Below are positions 1 to 9,111 of a stretch of 64,000 nucleotides of DNA, piece after piece. Location of the stretch: the NCBI GenBank assembly GCA_023251095.1, contig JAHEZL010000006.1, positions 62,001-126,000 on the forward strand, read 5' to 3'. Under the pieces are notes generated by a model. That model was not told where the DNA came from, did not search any database, and saw only the letters and a list, made by a program, of their open reading frames with translations. The position numbers were made by a program, and so were the translations under genes. Numbering within the stretch: position 1 is the first letter of the stretch; each line of letters begins with the position of its first letter. This DNA is from Flavobacteriales bacterium. GTDB taxonomy: Bacteria > Bacteroidota > Bacteroidia > Flavobacteriales_C > GCA-002722245.

Positions 1-727
1 GCATGGTTTCCCATTTTTCAAATTCATATGGTCCGCTGCCTGCTCCCGAAGGAATAACAGTGTTAAATGATTCATTGAAAAATTTGGCGTATTCTTCCAG
101 CACTTTAGTATCGGAAGGTTTAAGCGCTTTGTATTTCGACAACTGCTTAACCGTGTAAGAGGTTAAAACTCCTTTCGGATCAAATACTTTTGGATTCAGA
201 AAGGTGAGTCCGTTGATGGACAGTTCTGCCATGTTATAAAACTTATTACAATGCACGGTGAACTTTCTAACATTAGATGAATCAACCGTAATGTCATCAA
301 ACATTTCATAACTGCTTCGCATCGACGGACAATCGATGGCCGGAATCCAATACATCTTCAAAGCAAATGCAGCATCATTAGCGGTGATGGGAGAACCGTC
401 ATCCCATACTGCTGCTTCTCTTATTTCATAGGTAAATGTCATGGTGCTATCCGCAGCGTTACTTGTTACCACCGGTGAACTTTTGGCGAGCACGGGAACA
501 AATTTATAAGTCTCCCTGTCGAGAGTTAACAACGACTGGAAAATATTACCGTCGATGTATCCTGTTTCGGCACCCGATTCATTGATAGGATTTAAAGTTT
601 TAGGATCCGACAGATCATGAATGCGCACTTCATTTTTTCTTTTCTCTTTACCGCTTTCTTCTCCACCACCGCAGGCAGCAAAAAAGCCTGCTGCTATAAT
701 CCCTAAAAACAATTGATTCACTTTCAT
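1..727 (-). CDS. ABC transporter substrate-binding lipoprotein, family 5 (partial)
   Basis: Only the first 242 codons are present; the gene runs off the left edge. The start is the ATG whose complement lies at 725-727. The protein begins with a hydrophobic segment ending in a lipobox (FFAAC), then a Gly/Glu/Lys-rich linker, so it should be a lipid-anchored protein. The following part reads RIHDLSDPKTLNPINESG, then a segment about the TLDRETYKFVPVLA type and a VWDDGSPITANDAAFALK stretch. These are the N-terminal hallmarks of the family 5 (oligopeptide/dipeptide/nickel) extracellular solute-binding proteins. The likely role is ligand binding for a peptide-type ABC importer. Ligand and permease genes cannot be judged because the rest lies outside the window. 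Confidence 0.85.
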   Translation of the reverse strand, partial: MKVNQLFLGIIAAGFFAACGGGEESGKEKRKNEVRIHDLSDPKTLNPINESGAETGYIDGNIFQSLLTLDRETYKFVPVLAKSSPVVTSNAADSTMTFTYEIREAAVWDDGSPITANDAAFALKMYWIPAIDCPSMRSSYEMFDDITVDSSNVRKFTVHCNKFYNMAELSINGLTFLNPKVFDPKGVLTSYTVKQLSKYKALKPSDTKVLEEYAKFFNESFNTVIPSGAGSGPYEFEKWETM

Positions 728-773
728 ACGCAATATCTATTTTAAGCTTCTCCCAAATGTAATGACTTTAAAC

Positions 774-803
774 AAAAAATCCTGTCCGAATTCGAACAGG
801 ATT
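774..803 (-). terminator. Rho-independent terminator of the def-TPR gene pair
   Basis: The arms AATCCTGT (778-785) and ACAGGATT (796-803) pair around an inner CGAATTCG palindrome. Read on the minus strand, the hairpin is followed by a T-run (complement of 774-779). It lies just after the stop codon of the TPR lipoprotein gene. Confidence 0.8.
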
Positions 804-821
804 TTCTTTATCAGAATATCA

Positions 822-1373
822 TTATTTAATTGCTGCTAAAGAATCTTCCGATTTCTTCAGTCTTACTTCAACATCATTAAAAAATTTCTCTTTGTCTTTT
901 AAAAACATAATAGATCCTTTGGCATAAGAAGCCCACTGACTTTGAGGATATGTTTTACGCAATTGTTTGTAAGCCTCAACTGCTTTATCGGCGTTCATGA
1001 GTATATTTTCGTAAACAATCCCGATTTGGTACATCGCTTCAGCAGCATCTCCGTTGGCAGGAAATAACTCCACTAATTTTGAATAATAACTTATTGCTTT
1101 TTCACCGTATTTCATTTTATATGCAGTTTCACCTGAATTAAAAAGTATCAAAGGGAGGTCTTTCGACTGTGGATATTCTTTCATAACTTCTTCTGCCAAC
1201 AACAATATAGTATCGCTCTGAGATTTCAGATTTTCAACCTTTCCTGAGTTCCAGTCGCGGTCGAACTCATCCAATCTTGAATTGAAATCAGTTACTAAAT
1301 CAACTTCTGATTTCTTTGATCCGCCGCATGCAGCAAAGGAAATTATAACAATAAGTGCGAATAAATGCTTCAT
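822..1373 (-). CDS. TPR-type lipoprotein
   Basis: This is a 183-residue protein with a short signal peptide and lipobox (SFAAC at residues 12-16), so it is probably anchored in the cell envelope. The body is alpha-helical and reads like two or three tetratricopeptide units: a stretch around residues 70-105 (FNSGETAYKMKYGEKAISYY, then KLVELFP) and another around 110-145 (AMYQIGIVYEN, ADKAVEAYKQLRKTYP). TPRs are protein-binding scaffolds; the partner is unknown. The spacing resembles the YfiO/BamD or YbgF helical repeats, but the protein is too short for BamD. It starts 8 bp after the deformylase stop, so the two are probably co-transcribed. Confidence 0.75.
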   Translation of the reverse strand: MKHLFALIVIISFAACGGSKKSEVDLVTDFNSRLDEFDRDWNSGKVENLKSQSDTILLLAEEVMKEYPQSKDLPLILFNSGETAYKMKYGEKAISYYSKLVELFPANGDAAEAMYQIGIVYENILMNADKAVEAYKQLRKTYPQSQWASYAKGSIMFLKDKEKFFNDVEVRLKKSEDSLAAIK

Positions 1374-1381
1374 GTATTTAA

Positions 1382-1951
1382 TTATTTGATTCTTCTAAGT
1401 AACGGAAATTTCATTTTGTAACCAACTTTCACCTCACCTTTTGATATATCTTCCATTTTTTTCTTCACCATTCTCTTGCGCAAGGCACTGATCCTGTCGG
1501 TAAAAAGAATGCCTTCAATATGATCGTATTCATGCTGAATGATTCGGGCAACCATGCCGTCGTATTCTTCCTTGTGCTCTTTAAAATTCTCATCTAAATA
1601 AGTAATTTTCAACTGAGCATTTCTTTTTACATCCTCACGAACGCCGGGTATACTTAAACAACCTTCATTGAACACCCACTCTTCTCCGTATTCTTCAGTG
1701 ATCTCAGGATTGATAAACACCTTTTTAAAATCAGCCAGTTTAGGATCCTCATCTGCAAAAGCACTGGCATCCACCACAAACAAACGAATGGCTCTGCCCA
1801 CTTGCGGAGCCGCCAAACCAACGCCTTCGGCATTGTCCATTGTTTCCCACATGTTTTGAATAAAGTCAGCCAGACCTTCATAATTTCGGTCTATCTCCTC
1901 TGTTTCTTTCCTCAACACAGGGTCTCCATATGCTACGATAGGTAATATCAT
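1382..1951 (-). CDS. def: Peptide deformylase
   Basis: This cytoplasmic metalloenzyme removes the formyl group from the initiator methionine of new proteins. All three family motifs are intact: GVGLAAPQVG at residues 43-52, EGCLS at 96-100 with the metal-binding Cys98, and HEYDH at 140-144 with the two metal-binding histidines and the catalytic glutamate. The length of 189 residues is normal for the family. The gene lies upstream of a TPR lipoprotein gene in what looks like a two-gene operon ending at the hairpin at 774-803. In Bacteroidota def is often found near ruvX; here ruvX is on the same strand but about 6 kb away, separated by secreted-protein genes. Confidence 0.97.
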   Translation of the reverse strand: MILPIVAYGDPVLRKETEEIDRNYEGLADFIQNMWETMDNAEGVGLAAPQVGRAIRLFVVDASAFADEDPKLADFKKVFINPEITEEYGEEWVFNEGCLSIPGVREDVKRNAQLKITYLDENFKEHKEEYDGMVARIIQHEYDHIEGILFTDRISALRKRMVKKKMEDISKGEVKVGYKMKFPLLRRIK

Positions 1952-2186
1952 GCAACGAAAATAACAATAAGTGTTTAAAGTTCAAGAGGGAGGCCCCAAA
2001 GTTTTTAAAATTCAAAAAAAAGTGTTTTCCGTCAAAGGCCCGAAATCAGTGAATCTCACAAATGCTTCGACGAATCTTTATTTTTTTTTGACAAAATTAA
2101 TTTGCTTAGTGTAATTTCATCACTTATATTAGTGTAAATAATACAATTACTAAAGGGGTATATAGTATTCATCTCAATAGATTTTT

Positions 2187-5100
2187 ATGAACAACTTACG
2201 TCTTCTTTTATTGATTGCTCTTCTGATGACTAAAGTAGGTTTTAGTCAGACTGACAATGAGTTTTGGTTTGTTGCCCCCGAAGTTTCCGGCACTCATGCC
2301 GACCGGCCGATATGGCTACGGATGTCGACAACCGGTATAGGGGCCACCGTTACTATTGACCAACCCGCCAACTTGGGTTTTGCTCCTATTACAGTTAACA
2401 TACCCGCAAATACAACTACTTCTGTAGATCTTACCAACCGCATTGATATGATAGAAAGCGGACAAACTGCCGCTAACGTTAAAGAAAACAAAGGACTACA
2501 CATCACCTCTACTCAAAACATTACTGCTTATTATGAAGTGCTGGGAACCGTTAGTCCCAATGTATTGAATTCGGAAATTTTTGTTTTAAAAGGTAAAAAT
2601 GCTTTAGGCACCCGCTTTTATACTCCTTTTCAAAACCTTTTGGGAAATGCCGACAATATTTATTGCTTGCCAACCTGTATGTCGGGAAATTCTTCTTTTG
2701 ATATTGTGGCCACTACCGACAATACTTCTATCACCATTACGCCCACACAAAACATAGTCGGTCATACTGCGGGAGTTCCCTTTACTATTATATTGAATAG
2801 AGGACAAACTTACTGTGCGCAAGCTGTTGGTAGAAATCCCGGCGATCATCTGAGCGGCAGCTTGATCACTTCCGATCAACCTATCGCCGTTACAATAAAA
2901 GATGATTCGGTGCGACAAAATTATGCTCTTGATTTAATTGGTGATCAATTGGTTCCGGTAAATGTGGTGGGTACCGATTATATTGTAGTTAGAGGTTCAC
3001 TGAGAGACACCAATGAATTGTCGCTGATCGGCAATGGCAATTACAACAAGGACTTGGGAGACAGAGCTATTATTTGCGCCACAGAAGACAACACTATTAT
3101 TAACGTGAATGGTGTTCCGGTAGACACTATAGACGCAGGAGAGATACTCAATCATCAGATCCCGCGTTTTTCCACCGCTGAATATATTTTGACTTCCCGT
3201 CCTGCTTATGTTTTTCATGTTTCGGGTTTTGGTGATGAAGTGGGTGGAGCGCTACTCCCTCCTATTATTTGTACTGGCTCCCGACAGGTAAGCGTTTTCA
3301 GAGACACGCCCGAACCTTTTTATTTAAACATCCTCGTTCAAAATGGTGGTCAGAATAATTTCACTATTACAAACAGTAACACAGGCGCCACTATCCCTAT
3401 CTCTTCACTTGAGTTTACCGCTGTACCCGGAACCCCTGTTATTGGGGATTGGTTTTCGGCACATATTTTATACAGCACAGGCGACTTTCCTTCTGCCAGC
3501 AGCGGATTCATAAGCAACAGCTCTACCGATTTCCATTTGGGAATCATCAACGGACAAAGAGTAGATGCCGGTTGCCGTTACGGTTATTTTTCAAATTATG
3601 CAGGTTTACAGGGAGGAAGCGCATCAGCATCCACTTCTACCATTTGCTATAACACGTCTACTTCCATTGTTTTAACAGCAAGCTCCGGCAGTATTCAATG
3701 GCAGCAATCTGCAAACGGAACCACAGGCTGGACCAATATTCCCGGCGCAAATTCTACCACTTACACCACTCCAAACTTAACAGCCACTACTTACTACAGA
3801 GCTGTATTGTCAAATGGCAGCTGTGCTAATCAATTTTCAACCAACGCAACGGTTTTTGTCGACCCTCTTACTGTGGGTGGCACTGTAAGCAGCAGCGCTA
3901 CGGTTTGTTCGGGCGCCAATTCAGGAACGCTCACCTTATCGGGATATACAGGAAGTATTGTCAGATGGGAAGCCACTATCAACAATTGGGGAAGCATCAC
4001 CAGCATTCCAAACACATCAACAACACTTACTTATCTTAACAACACCATTACCACAAAATACCGTGCGGTAATAAAATCAGGAACCTGCTCCTTTGCTAAT
4101 TCAGCAGAAGCGACCATCACCGTTGATCCTGTGAGCGTAGGCGGAACCATCAGCAGTAATGCAACAGTTTGCTCAGGCAGCAACTCGGGAACCTTAACTT
4201 TATCGGGAAATACAGGAGCTGTTTTAAACTGGGAAAGCTCTATTGATCATTTCGCTACCGCCACAACTATCAATAACACTTCAAACTCTTATTCTTACAA
4301 CAACATTACGGTAGCTACCGAATTCCGCGCAGTGGTTAAATCGGGAAGCTGTTCGTTCGCTAATTCAGCAATAGTGACCATAAAAGTTGATTCTGCAACA
4401 GTAGGCGGAATCATCAGCAGCGGCGCAACAGTTTGTTCGGGAAGCAACTCCGGCACTTTAACTTTATCGGGATATACAGGAAGCATTGTACAATGGGAAA
4501 GCTCCATCGATGATTTCACCACACCTCCTACCATCATTGCAAACACAGGCATTACACAAAACTATAACAACCTTACTACAAAAACGAAATACAGAGCGGT
4601 GATAAAATCAGGCGCTTGCTCTTTTGAAAATTCAGCAACAGTGACCATCAAAGTTGATTCAACAACAGTAGGCGGAACCATCAGCAGCGAAGCAACATTT
4701 TGCTCAGGCACCAATTCAGGCACCTTAACCTTATCGGGATATATAGGAAGTATTTTACGATGGGAAAGCTCTACTGATATTTTTGCAACAGCTCCTGTTG
4801 TTATTACAAACACAAGTAATAGCTACACTTATAATAATGTAGCTGTCACAACTTCTTTCAGAGCCATACTGCAATCAGGCGTTTGCTCTTCTGACAAATC
4901 GGCTTTGGCAACCATAACAATAGGTTCGGCAACAGTACCGGGAAATGTAACTAAGAATACTACCTTTTGTTCAGCAGTCAATTCGGGAACATTAAGTTTA
5001 TCAGGAAACACAGGAACTATTATAGGATGGGAAAGTTCCATTGATAATTTCGCTACAGCTCCATTGATTATCAACAATACACTAAATACTCAATCCTACA

Positions 5101-6797
5101 GCAACATCAGCAAAACAACGCAATACAGAGCCCGGGTGCAATCACCGGGTTGTAGTATTGAATATTCCTCCATCGCAACAATTTCAATTTTAGAGCCCGC
5201 CACAGGAGGAATTATCACCAGTGACGCCACTGTTTGTGAAGGCGCTAACTTTGGAACCTTAACTTTATCGGGACATACAGGAACTATTATAGGATGGGAA
5301 AGTTCAACAGATATTTTCACCACAAAAACTTCTATTGTCAATACCGGAACTACTCAGGATTACAACAACATTACCCAAACAACAGAATATAGAGCCCTTT
5401 TACAGTCGGCGCCAGGCTGCCCTTTCGTTTATTCAGCCCTTGCTAAAATAACCGTTATCCCTGCATCTGTGGGCGGAACGATAAGTAGCGATGCAATGGT
5501 TTGTTCGGGAGCAAACTCAGGAACACTAACCTTAGCAGTATACACAGGAATTATTTTACGCTGGGAAAGTTCCATTGATAATTTTGCAACTCATGATACT
5601 ATTTTAAACACAACAAAAACGCAAACTTACTCCAACCTCACGCAAACAAGATCATACAGAGCAGTGGTTCAATCGGGAACTTGTTCTATAGCATTTTCGG
5701 CACTTGCTACAATAACCATAGATAACTCCGCCGGCGGAGGAATTATCAGCAGTGATGCAACAGTTTGCTCAGGGAGCAACTCGGGAATTTTAACGCTTTC
5801 AGGACATGCCGGAAATATATTGAGATGGGAAAGCTCTATCGATATTTTTGCAACACACGACACCATTCTAAATAACACAAGCACTCAAAGCTATACCGAT
5901 TTAACCAAAACCAGAAGCTACAGAGCAGTATTAGGCTCAAGCTCTTGTGCGGCATCTTATTCAGCTATGGCTACCATAACAGTTGTTCCTAAATCTGTGG
6001 GAGGAACAATTAGCGACAACCATGATTTTTGTTCAGACATAAACTCGGGAACTCTCAGTTTGTCGGGAAACACCGGAAATGTATTGAAATGGGAAAGTTC
6101 CACCGATGACTTTGCAAATAGCACTATTCTCAATAACAGCACAAATACTCAAACCTTTACAAACATTAATAAAACAACAAAGTTCAGAGCTGTAGTTCAA
6201 TCAGGAAGCTGCGCCATCGATAAGTCTTCGATTGCCACCATAACCATTCACCCGCCTTTTAGCATTAGCTTAGGCAAAGACACCCTTATGTGTTTTGCTA
6301 AAAATCAGGAATGGAAAGGCGCTGTTGCTGATACTTTCGCAACAGTATTATGGTCGACCGGTTCACAAAAAAGCACCGCCGTTATTACTAATCCGGGGAA
6401 TGTATGGATAACAGTAAGCAATCAATATTCATGCACAGCCGGTGATACCATAAACATTGGAGAATACTGCAAAAAACCACAGTTGTGTTTTCCCAATGTG
6501 ATCACACCAAATACCGATAATTTCAATGATAATTTTGTTCCTTGTTCCGACGGGAAATTAATTACCGACTCTATTTATCCCGAAGTAGTAGGAAGTATTT
6601 CCTTTATTGATTTTGAAGTTTTCGACAGATGGGGCGTTAAACTTTTTCAATCACAATCGATACTTCCCCATTGGGACGCCACTTTTCAAGGAAGTTTGGT
6701 TCCGGCGGGAACTTATTACTGGATAGTAAAATACACTGATTTTTCAAAAGAAATATTTGAGCAAAGCGGATATGTAACGGTGATCGGCAATCAGTAA
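2187..6797 (+). CDS. Giant secreted repeat protein, IgGFc-binding-like N-terminus, type B T9SS tail
   Basis: This 1536-residue protein has a signal peptide (about residues 1-20, ending GFSQ). Residues about 21-470 resemble the IgGFc-binding protein N-terminal domain (DNEFWFVAPEVS, later QPIAVTIKDDS and DLIGDQLVPV). One divergent Ig-like unit follows, then nine tandem units of about 88 residues from about 558 to 1354. Each unit has a VGGTISS-like start, a first Cys in VCSG, an NSGTLTLSG block, WESSIDxF, a YRAVxxSG block and a second Cys. The last 100 residues (PNVITPNTDNFNDNF to the end) match the gliding-motility-associated CTD, including FEVFDRWGVKLF. The protein is therefore probably exported by the type IX system and held at the surface as an adhesin or matrix protein. 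No enzyme domain was recognised and the ligand is unknown. Confidence 0.85.
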   Translation: MNNLRLLLLIALLMTKVGFSQTDNEFWFVAPEVSGTHADRPIWLRMSTTGIGATVTIDQPANLGFAPITVNIPANTTTSVDLTNRIDMIESGQTAANVKENKGLHITSTQNITAYYEVLGTVSPNVLNSEIFVLKGKNALGTRFYTPFQNLLGNADNIYCLPTCMSGNSSFDIVATTDNTSITITPTQNIVGHTAGVPFTIILNRGQTYCAQAVGRNPGDHLSGSLITSDQPIAVTIKDDSVRQNYALDLIGDQLVPVNVVGTDYIVVRGSLRDTNELSLIGNGNYNKDLGDRAIICATEDNTIINVNGVPVDTIDAGEILNHQIPRFSTAEYILTSRPAYVFHVSGFGDEVGGALLPPIICTGSRQVSVFRDTPEPFYLNILVQNGGQNNFTITNSNTGATIPISSLEFTAVPGTPVIGDWFSAHILYSTGDFPSASSGFISNSSTDFHLGIINGQRVDAGCRYGYFSNYAGLQGGSASASTSTICYNTSTSIVLTASSGSIQWQQSANGTTGWTNIPGANSTTYTTPNLTATTYYRAVLSNGSCANQFSTNATVFVDPLTVGGTVSSSATVCSGANSGTLTLSGYTGSIVRWEATINNWGSITSIPNTSTTLTYLNNTITTKYRAVIKSGTCSFANSAEATITVDPVSVGGTISSNATVCSGSNSGTLTLSGNTGAVLNWESSIDHFATATTINNTSNSYSYNNITVATEFRAVVKSGSCSFANSAIVTIKVDSATVGGIISSGATVCSGSNSGTLTLSGYTGSIVQWESSIDDFTTPPTIIANTGITQNYNNLTTKTKYRAVIKSGACSFENSATVTIKVDSTTVGGTISSEATFCSGTNSGTLTLSGYIGSILRWESSTDIFATAPVVITNTSNSYTYNNVAVTTSFRAILQSGVCSSDKSALATITIGSATVPGNVTKNTTFCSAVNSGTLSLSGNTGTIIGWESSIDNFATAPLIINNTLNTQSYSNISKTTQYRARVQSPGCSIEYSSIATISILEPATGGIITSDATVCEGANFGTLTLSGHTGTIIGWESSTDIFTTKTSIVNTGTTQDYNNITQTTEYRALLQSAPGCPFVYSALAKITVIPASVGGTISSDAMVCSGANSGTLTLAVYTGIILRWESSIDNFATHDTILNTTKTQTYSNLTQTRSYRAVVQSGTCSIAFSALATITIDNSAGGGIISSDATVCSGSNSGILTLSGHAGNILRWESSIDIFATHDTILNNTSTQSYTDLTKTRSYRAVLGSSSCAASYSAMATITVVPKSVGGTISDNHDFCSDINSGTLSLSGNTGNVLKWESSTDDFANSTILNNSTNTQTFTNINKTTKFRAVVQSGSCAIDKSSIATITIHPPFSISLGKDTLMCFAKNQEWKGAVADTFATVLWSTGSQKSTAVITNPGNVWITVSNQYSCTAGDTINIGEYCKKPQLCFPNVITPNTDNFNDNFVPCSDGKLITDSIYPEVVGSISFIDFEVFDRWGVKLFQSQSILPHWDATFQGSLVPAGTYYWIVKYTDFSKEIFEQSGYVTVIGNQ
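3858..6248 (+). repeat. Nine tandem ~265-bp coding repeats
   Basis: Nine in-frame units averaging about 265 bp encode the ~88-residue Ig-like domains of the giant secreted protein. The unit starts are recognisable by a GTxGGxGGxACxATxAGC-like block and by the recurrent TGGGAAAGyTCy stretch (WESS). Two cysteine codons sit at equivalent positions in every unit. The copies are similar but not identical, which suggests old duplication followed by divergence. Confidence 0.9.
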
Positions 6798-6813
6798 GCA
6801 AACGATATTAAAC

Positions 6814-6847
6814 AAAAAAAACCTCCGACAACATCGGAGGTTTTTTT
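6814..6847. terminator. Bidirectional terminator hairpin
   Basis: CCTCCGA (822-828) and TCGGAGG (834-840) form a GC-rich stem, with an A-run before and a T-run after. It can stop transcription from both convergent neighbours: the giant secreted protein on the plus strand and the outer-membrane-type pair on the minus strand. Confidence 0.92.
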
Positions 6848-6865
6848 GTTTAAAAAATCATGTTA

Positions 6866-7357
6866 TTATAGTTTATAAAAGAGCCCTATCTCACCTGTCG
6901 GAAGAAACATATATGACCTGTCGCTACTGCTTCCCGGAGTATTATAAAGCGCATATCCGCTATTTAAATTCAAAGAAAAATAATTCCCCAATTTAAAATC
7001 AAAACCGAATCCTGCACCTGTTATATTGATAAAATTAGATGTGCCATCAATTCCGGCCGTGATAAAATTACTGCCGCAATAAAGATTGAAATCGGTATAC
7101 TTCCTTTCTTTTAAGCGATAAAAAAGAGAATAAGAAACATCCACAAGAGTAGTACCTGAAACAATTATAGGTAACAAAGTAAACTGATGCATGAACTTGG
7201 TGGAAGGCGGTGTATAACGAAAACCCAATCCGAATCCTGTTACGAAACCTGCATTTAAACCAAATTGATATTTTGATTTTTTCGGAGGAAGAGAATCGCC
7301 CGCAAAAGCAATGTTCGTAAACAATACAAAGCAGATAGAAAGTAAAAAATATTTCAT
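6866..7357 (-). CDS. Small outer-membrane-type beta-barrel protein, paralogue 2
   Basis: I place the start at the ATG complementary to 7355-7357, which gives 163 residues and a clear signal peptide (MKYFLLSICFVLFTNIAFAG). A longer reading frame upstream overlaps the preceding gene and would bury this signal peptide. The mature part alternates polar and hydrophobic/aromatic residues with many glycines and ends in LFYKL, as in outer-membrane beta-barrels. It aligns with the protein encoded just upstream: FGLNAGFVTGFGLGFRY against FGFNAGTTTGVGLSYQM, and FGFDFKLGNYFSLNLNSGYA against IGFEFDTKRNFKFSIMGGFA. The pair is probably a tandem duplication, separated by 10 bp. The function is unknown. Confidence 0.8.
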   Translation of the reverse strand: MKYFLLSICFVLFTNIAFAGDSLPPKKSKYQFGLNAGFVTGFGLGFRYTPPSTKFMHQFTLLPIIVSGTTLVDVSYSLFYRLKERKYTDFNLYCGSNFITAGIDGTSNFINITGAGFGFDFKLGNYFSLNLNSGYALYNTPGSSSDRSYMFLPTGEIGLFYKL

Positions 7358-7367
7358 GGCTGATGAA

Positions 7368-7889
7368 TTAAAGAACGTAAAACAATGAACTTTCAATACA
7401 AGGGAGCACCTGCCATTTGTTATCTGTACTGTAGCCGGCGAAACCGCCCATGATGCTGAATTTAAAATTGCGTTTGGTATCAAATTCAAATCCTATCCCT
7501 GTACCAATGTTTAACTGATTGATATTTTTAACACCATAATCATAAGTGTAATCGAAATATGAATATCCCGACTGTCTGGTGTAGATGTAATTCAAACTCA
7601 AGTAAGAAATAAAATCAACATATTCCCTGTCGCGGATTTTATACAAACCCGTCAAAGCAAAATTCAAGGTTTGATCATCCACTGACCGAACATAAGGCGC
7701 AGCAGTAAATTGAATTCCGTATTTGTTTTTGATATACATCTGATAGGATAAGCCCACCCCTGTAGTGGTTCCCGCATTAAATCCGAAGGAATGTGTTAAC
7801 TGACATTTTTTTGTAGTATCGGTTTTTTGAGCAAATGCAGATGTGCTCATCAACACGATAGCAAGAAAAGAAAAGAATTTAGTTTTCAT
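7368..7889 (-). CDS. Small outer-membrane-type beta-barrel protein, paralogue 1
   Basis: This 173-residue protein has a standard signal peptide (MKTKFFSFLAIVLMSTSAFA|Q). The remainder is glycine- and aromatic-rich with alternating hydrophobic residues and ends in SLFYVL, a terminal aromatic/hydrophobic pattern typical of barrel proteins recognised by BAM. It is a recognisable paralogue of the downstream protein, to which it is separated by only 10 bp and with which it is probably co-transcribed. The length suits an 8-strand barrel, an inference from length and pattern only. No known porin or receptor family was recognised. Confidence 0.78.
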   Translation of the reverse strand: MKTKFFSFLAIVLMSTSAFAQKTDTTKKCQLTHSFGFNAGTTTGVGLSYQMYIKNKYGIQFTAAPYVRSVDDQTLNFALTGLYKIRDREYVDFISYLSLNYIYTRQSGYSYFDYTYDYGVKNINQLNIGTGIGFEFDTKRNFKFSIMGGFAGYSTDNKWQVLPCIESSLFYVL

Positions 7890-8028
7890 TAGCGAGTAAT
7901 TTTTAAGTGCAAAGTGATTAACTGTTTTTTATATATTTTATTATTCCGGGACAAAACTATGTGTAAGACGAAGTACTAAATTATTGATTTTTACTAATCG
8001 ACTGTTTTAATGAAATGCTTTTTGCCAA

Positions 8029-8445
8029 TTAACGCTGTACCGATTGTAAATAGGACTGTAAAATAATCGTGGCACTCACTTCATCCAAGAGTTCTTTTTT
8101 CTGACGGTCTTTCTTCTTCACTCCGCTCATCACTAAGGTTTGCATAGCCATCTTCGAAGTAAAGCGCTCATCCATGCGCACTATTTTTTTGCCGGGAAAC
8201 TTTCGGGCCAGACTCACCACAAACTCATTTACTATTTTGGTTAAGTGCGTGGCTTCGTTGTTTAACTTACGCGGATCTCCCACCACAAAAGTTTCTACAT
8301 TTTCCTTAGCGCAATACTTTTGTAAAAAATCTATCAGCTCAGTAGAATGCACGGTTGTTAAGCCCGAAGCAATGATCTGATCGGGATCAGTCACCGCTAT
8401 CCCCACCCTTTTGGTTCCGTAATCAATTGCTAAAACTCTTGCCAT
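8029..8445 (-). CDS. ruvX: YqgF/RuvX-type Holliday junction resolvase-like nuclease
   Basis: The protein is 138 residues long, the usual size for the YqgF family. The N-terminal VLAIDYGTKRVGIAVTD carries the catalytic Asp8 of the RNase H-like fold. The VVGDPRKLNN segment, the MDERFTS segment and the DEVSATIILQSYL end match the family's later conserved blocks with the other acidic residues. Family members are linked to 16S rRNA 5'-end maturation and possibly to Holliday junction resolution. A TAAATATA block lies only 5 bp upstream of the start; it resembles a -7 element on the minus strand but is too close to be trusted. The gene is divergent from tsaC. Confidence 0.93.
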   Translation of the reverse strand: MARVLAIDYGTKRVGIAVTDPDQIIASGLTTVHSTELIDFLQKYCAKENVETFVVGDPRKLNNEATHLTKIVNEFVVSLARKFPGKKIVRMDERFTSKMAMQTLVMSGVKKKDRQKKELLDEVSATIILQSYLQSVQR

Positions 8446-8550
8446 AGGGTAAATATAATGAAGTATTGCATTAGTGAATTATCAATTAATAATTTCAGGT
8501 TCTCGGCAGATTAAATTAATTTAGTCCGACAACAAATATTTCAAGCTTAC

Positions 8551-9111
8551 ATGATTAAAGAAATTCCAAAATCACTTGAGATCATTCTATCGGGAGGAAT
8601 CATTCTTTATCCAACCGATACGGTGTATGGCATTGGCTGCGATGCTCGCAATGAAGCCGCCATTGAAAGAATTGCACTTTTAAAGAAAAGACCTTCGCAA
8701 AAAAGCTACATTATATTGGTAAGCTCTGCCGAAGAAATTAAACCTTTGCTGAAAAATTTCAATAAAGAATGGCTCACTCAAATTCCAAGCGATAAGCCCA
8801 CTACCATTATTTACCCTGATGCAAAAAACCTTCCTTCATCGGTGATTGCCGAAGACGGATCCATTGCCATACGCATTGTCAATCACCCTTTTTGCACTGC
8901 CTTAATACAAAAATTAAAAGCGCCTTTACTTTCAACATCGGCCAACATCAGCGGAGAACCCTCCCCCTCTACTTTTACAGATATAAAAGCAGCTATTTTG
9001 AACGGGGTTGATTATGTAGTAAATTTGCCCGCCGCACAAGATAGAGTTGGGCAACCTTCGCGTTTAATAAAAATAATGGCGGATGGTAAATTCGAAATAA
9101 TTAGAGATTGA
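8551..9111 (+). CDS. tsaC: L-threonylcarbamoyladenylate synthase (Sua5/YrdC/TsaC family)
   Basis: This enzyme makes the threonylcarbamoyl-AMP intermediate used for the t6A modification of ANN-decoding tRNAs. Family signatures are present: GGIILYPTDTVYGIGCDARN near residues 15-34, KKRPSQKSYI for the substrate pocket, IAIRIVNHP, and the LLSTSANISGEPSP block. The length of 186 residues fits the single-domain YrdC form, without the C-terminal Sua5 domain. It is the first gene of an operon of RNA-processing genes: tsaC, cca, a pRiA4b-like gene and miaA. Its stop codon overlaps the next gene's start by 4 nt (TTGA). Confidence 0.95.
   Translation: MIKEIPKSLEIILSGGIILYPTDTVYGIGCDARNEAAIERIALLKKRPSQKSYIILVSSAEEIKPLLKNFNKEWLTQIPSDKPTTIIYPDAKNLPSSVIAEDGSIAIRIVNHPFCTALIQKLKAPLLSTSANISGEPSPSTFTDIKAAILNGVDYVVNLPAAQDRVGQPSRLIKIMADGKFEIIRD

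Noticed and set aside
3830-6142. Regularly spaced minus-strand open frames inside the giant repeat gene
   Set aside because: Their spacing equals the repeat period and their products are translations of the reverse strand of the repeats, so they are by-products of the repeat structure.
7358-7489. A longer N-terminus of the second barrel-type protein
   Set aside because: The extension overlaps the preceding gene and hides a normal signal peptide, so the start at 7357 is preferred.
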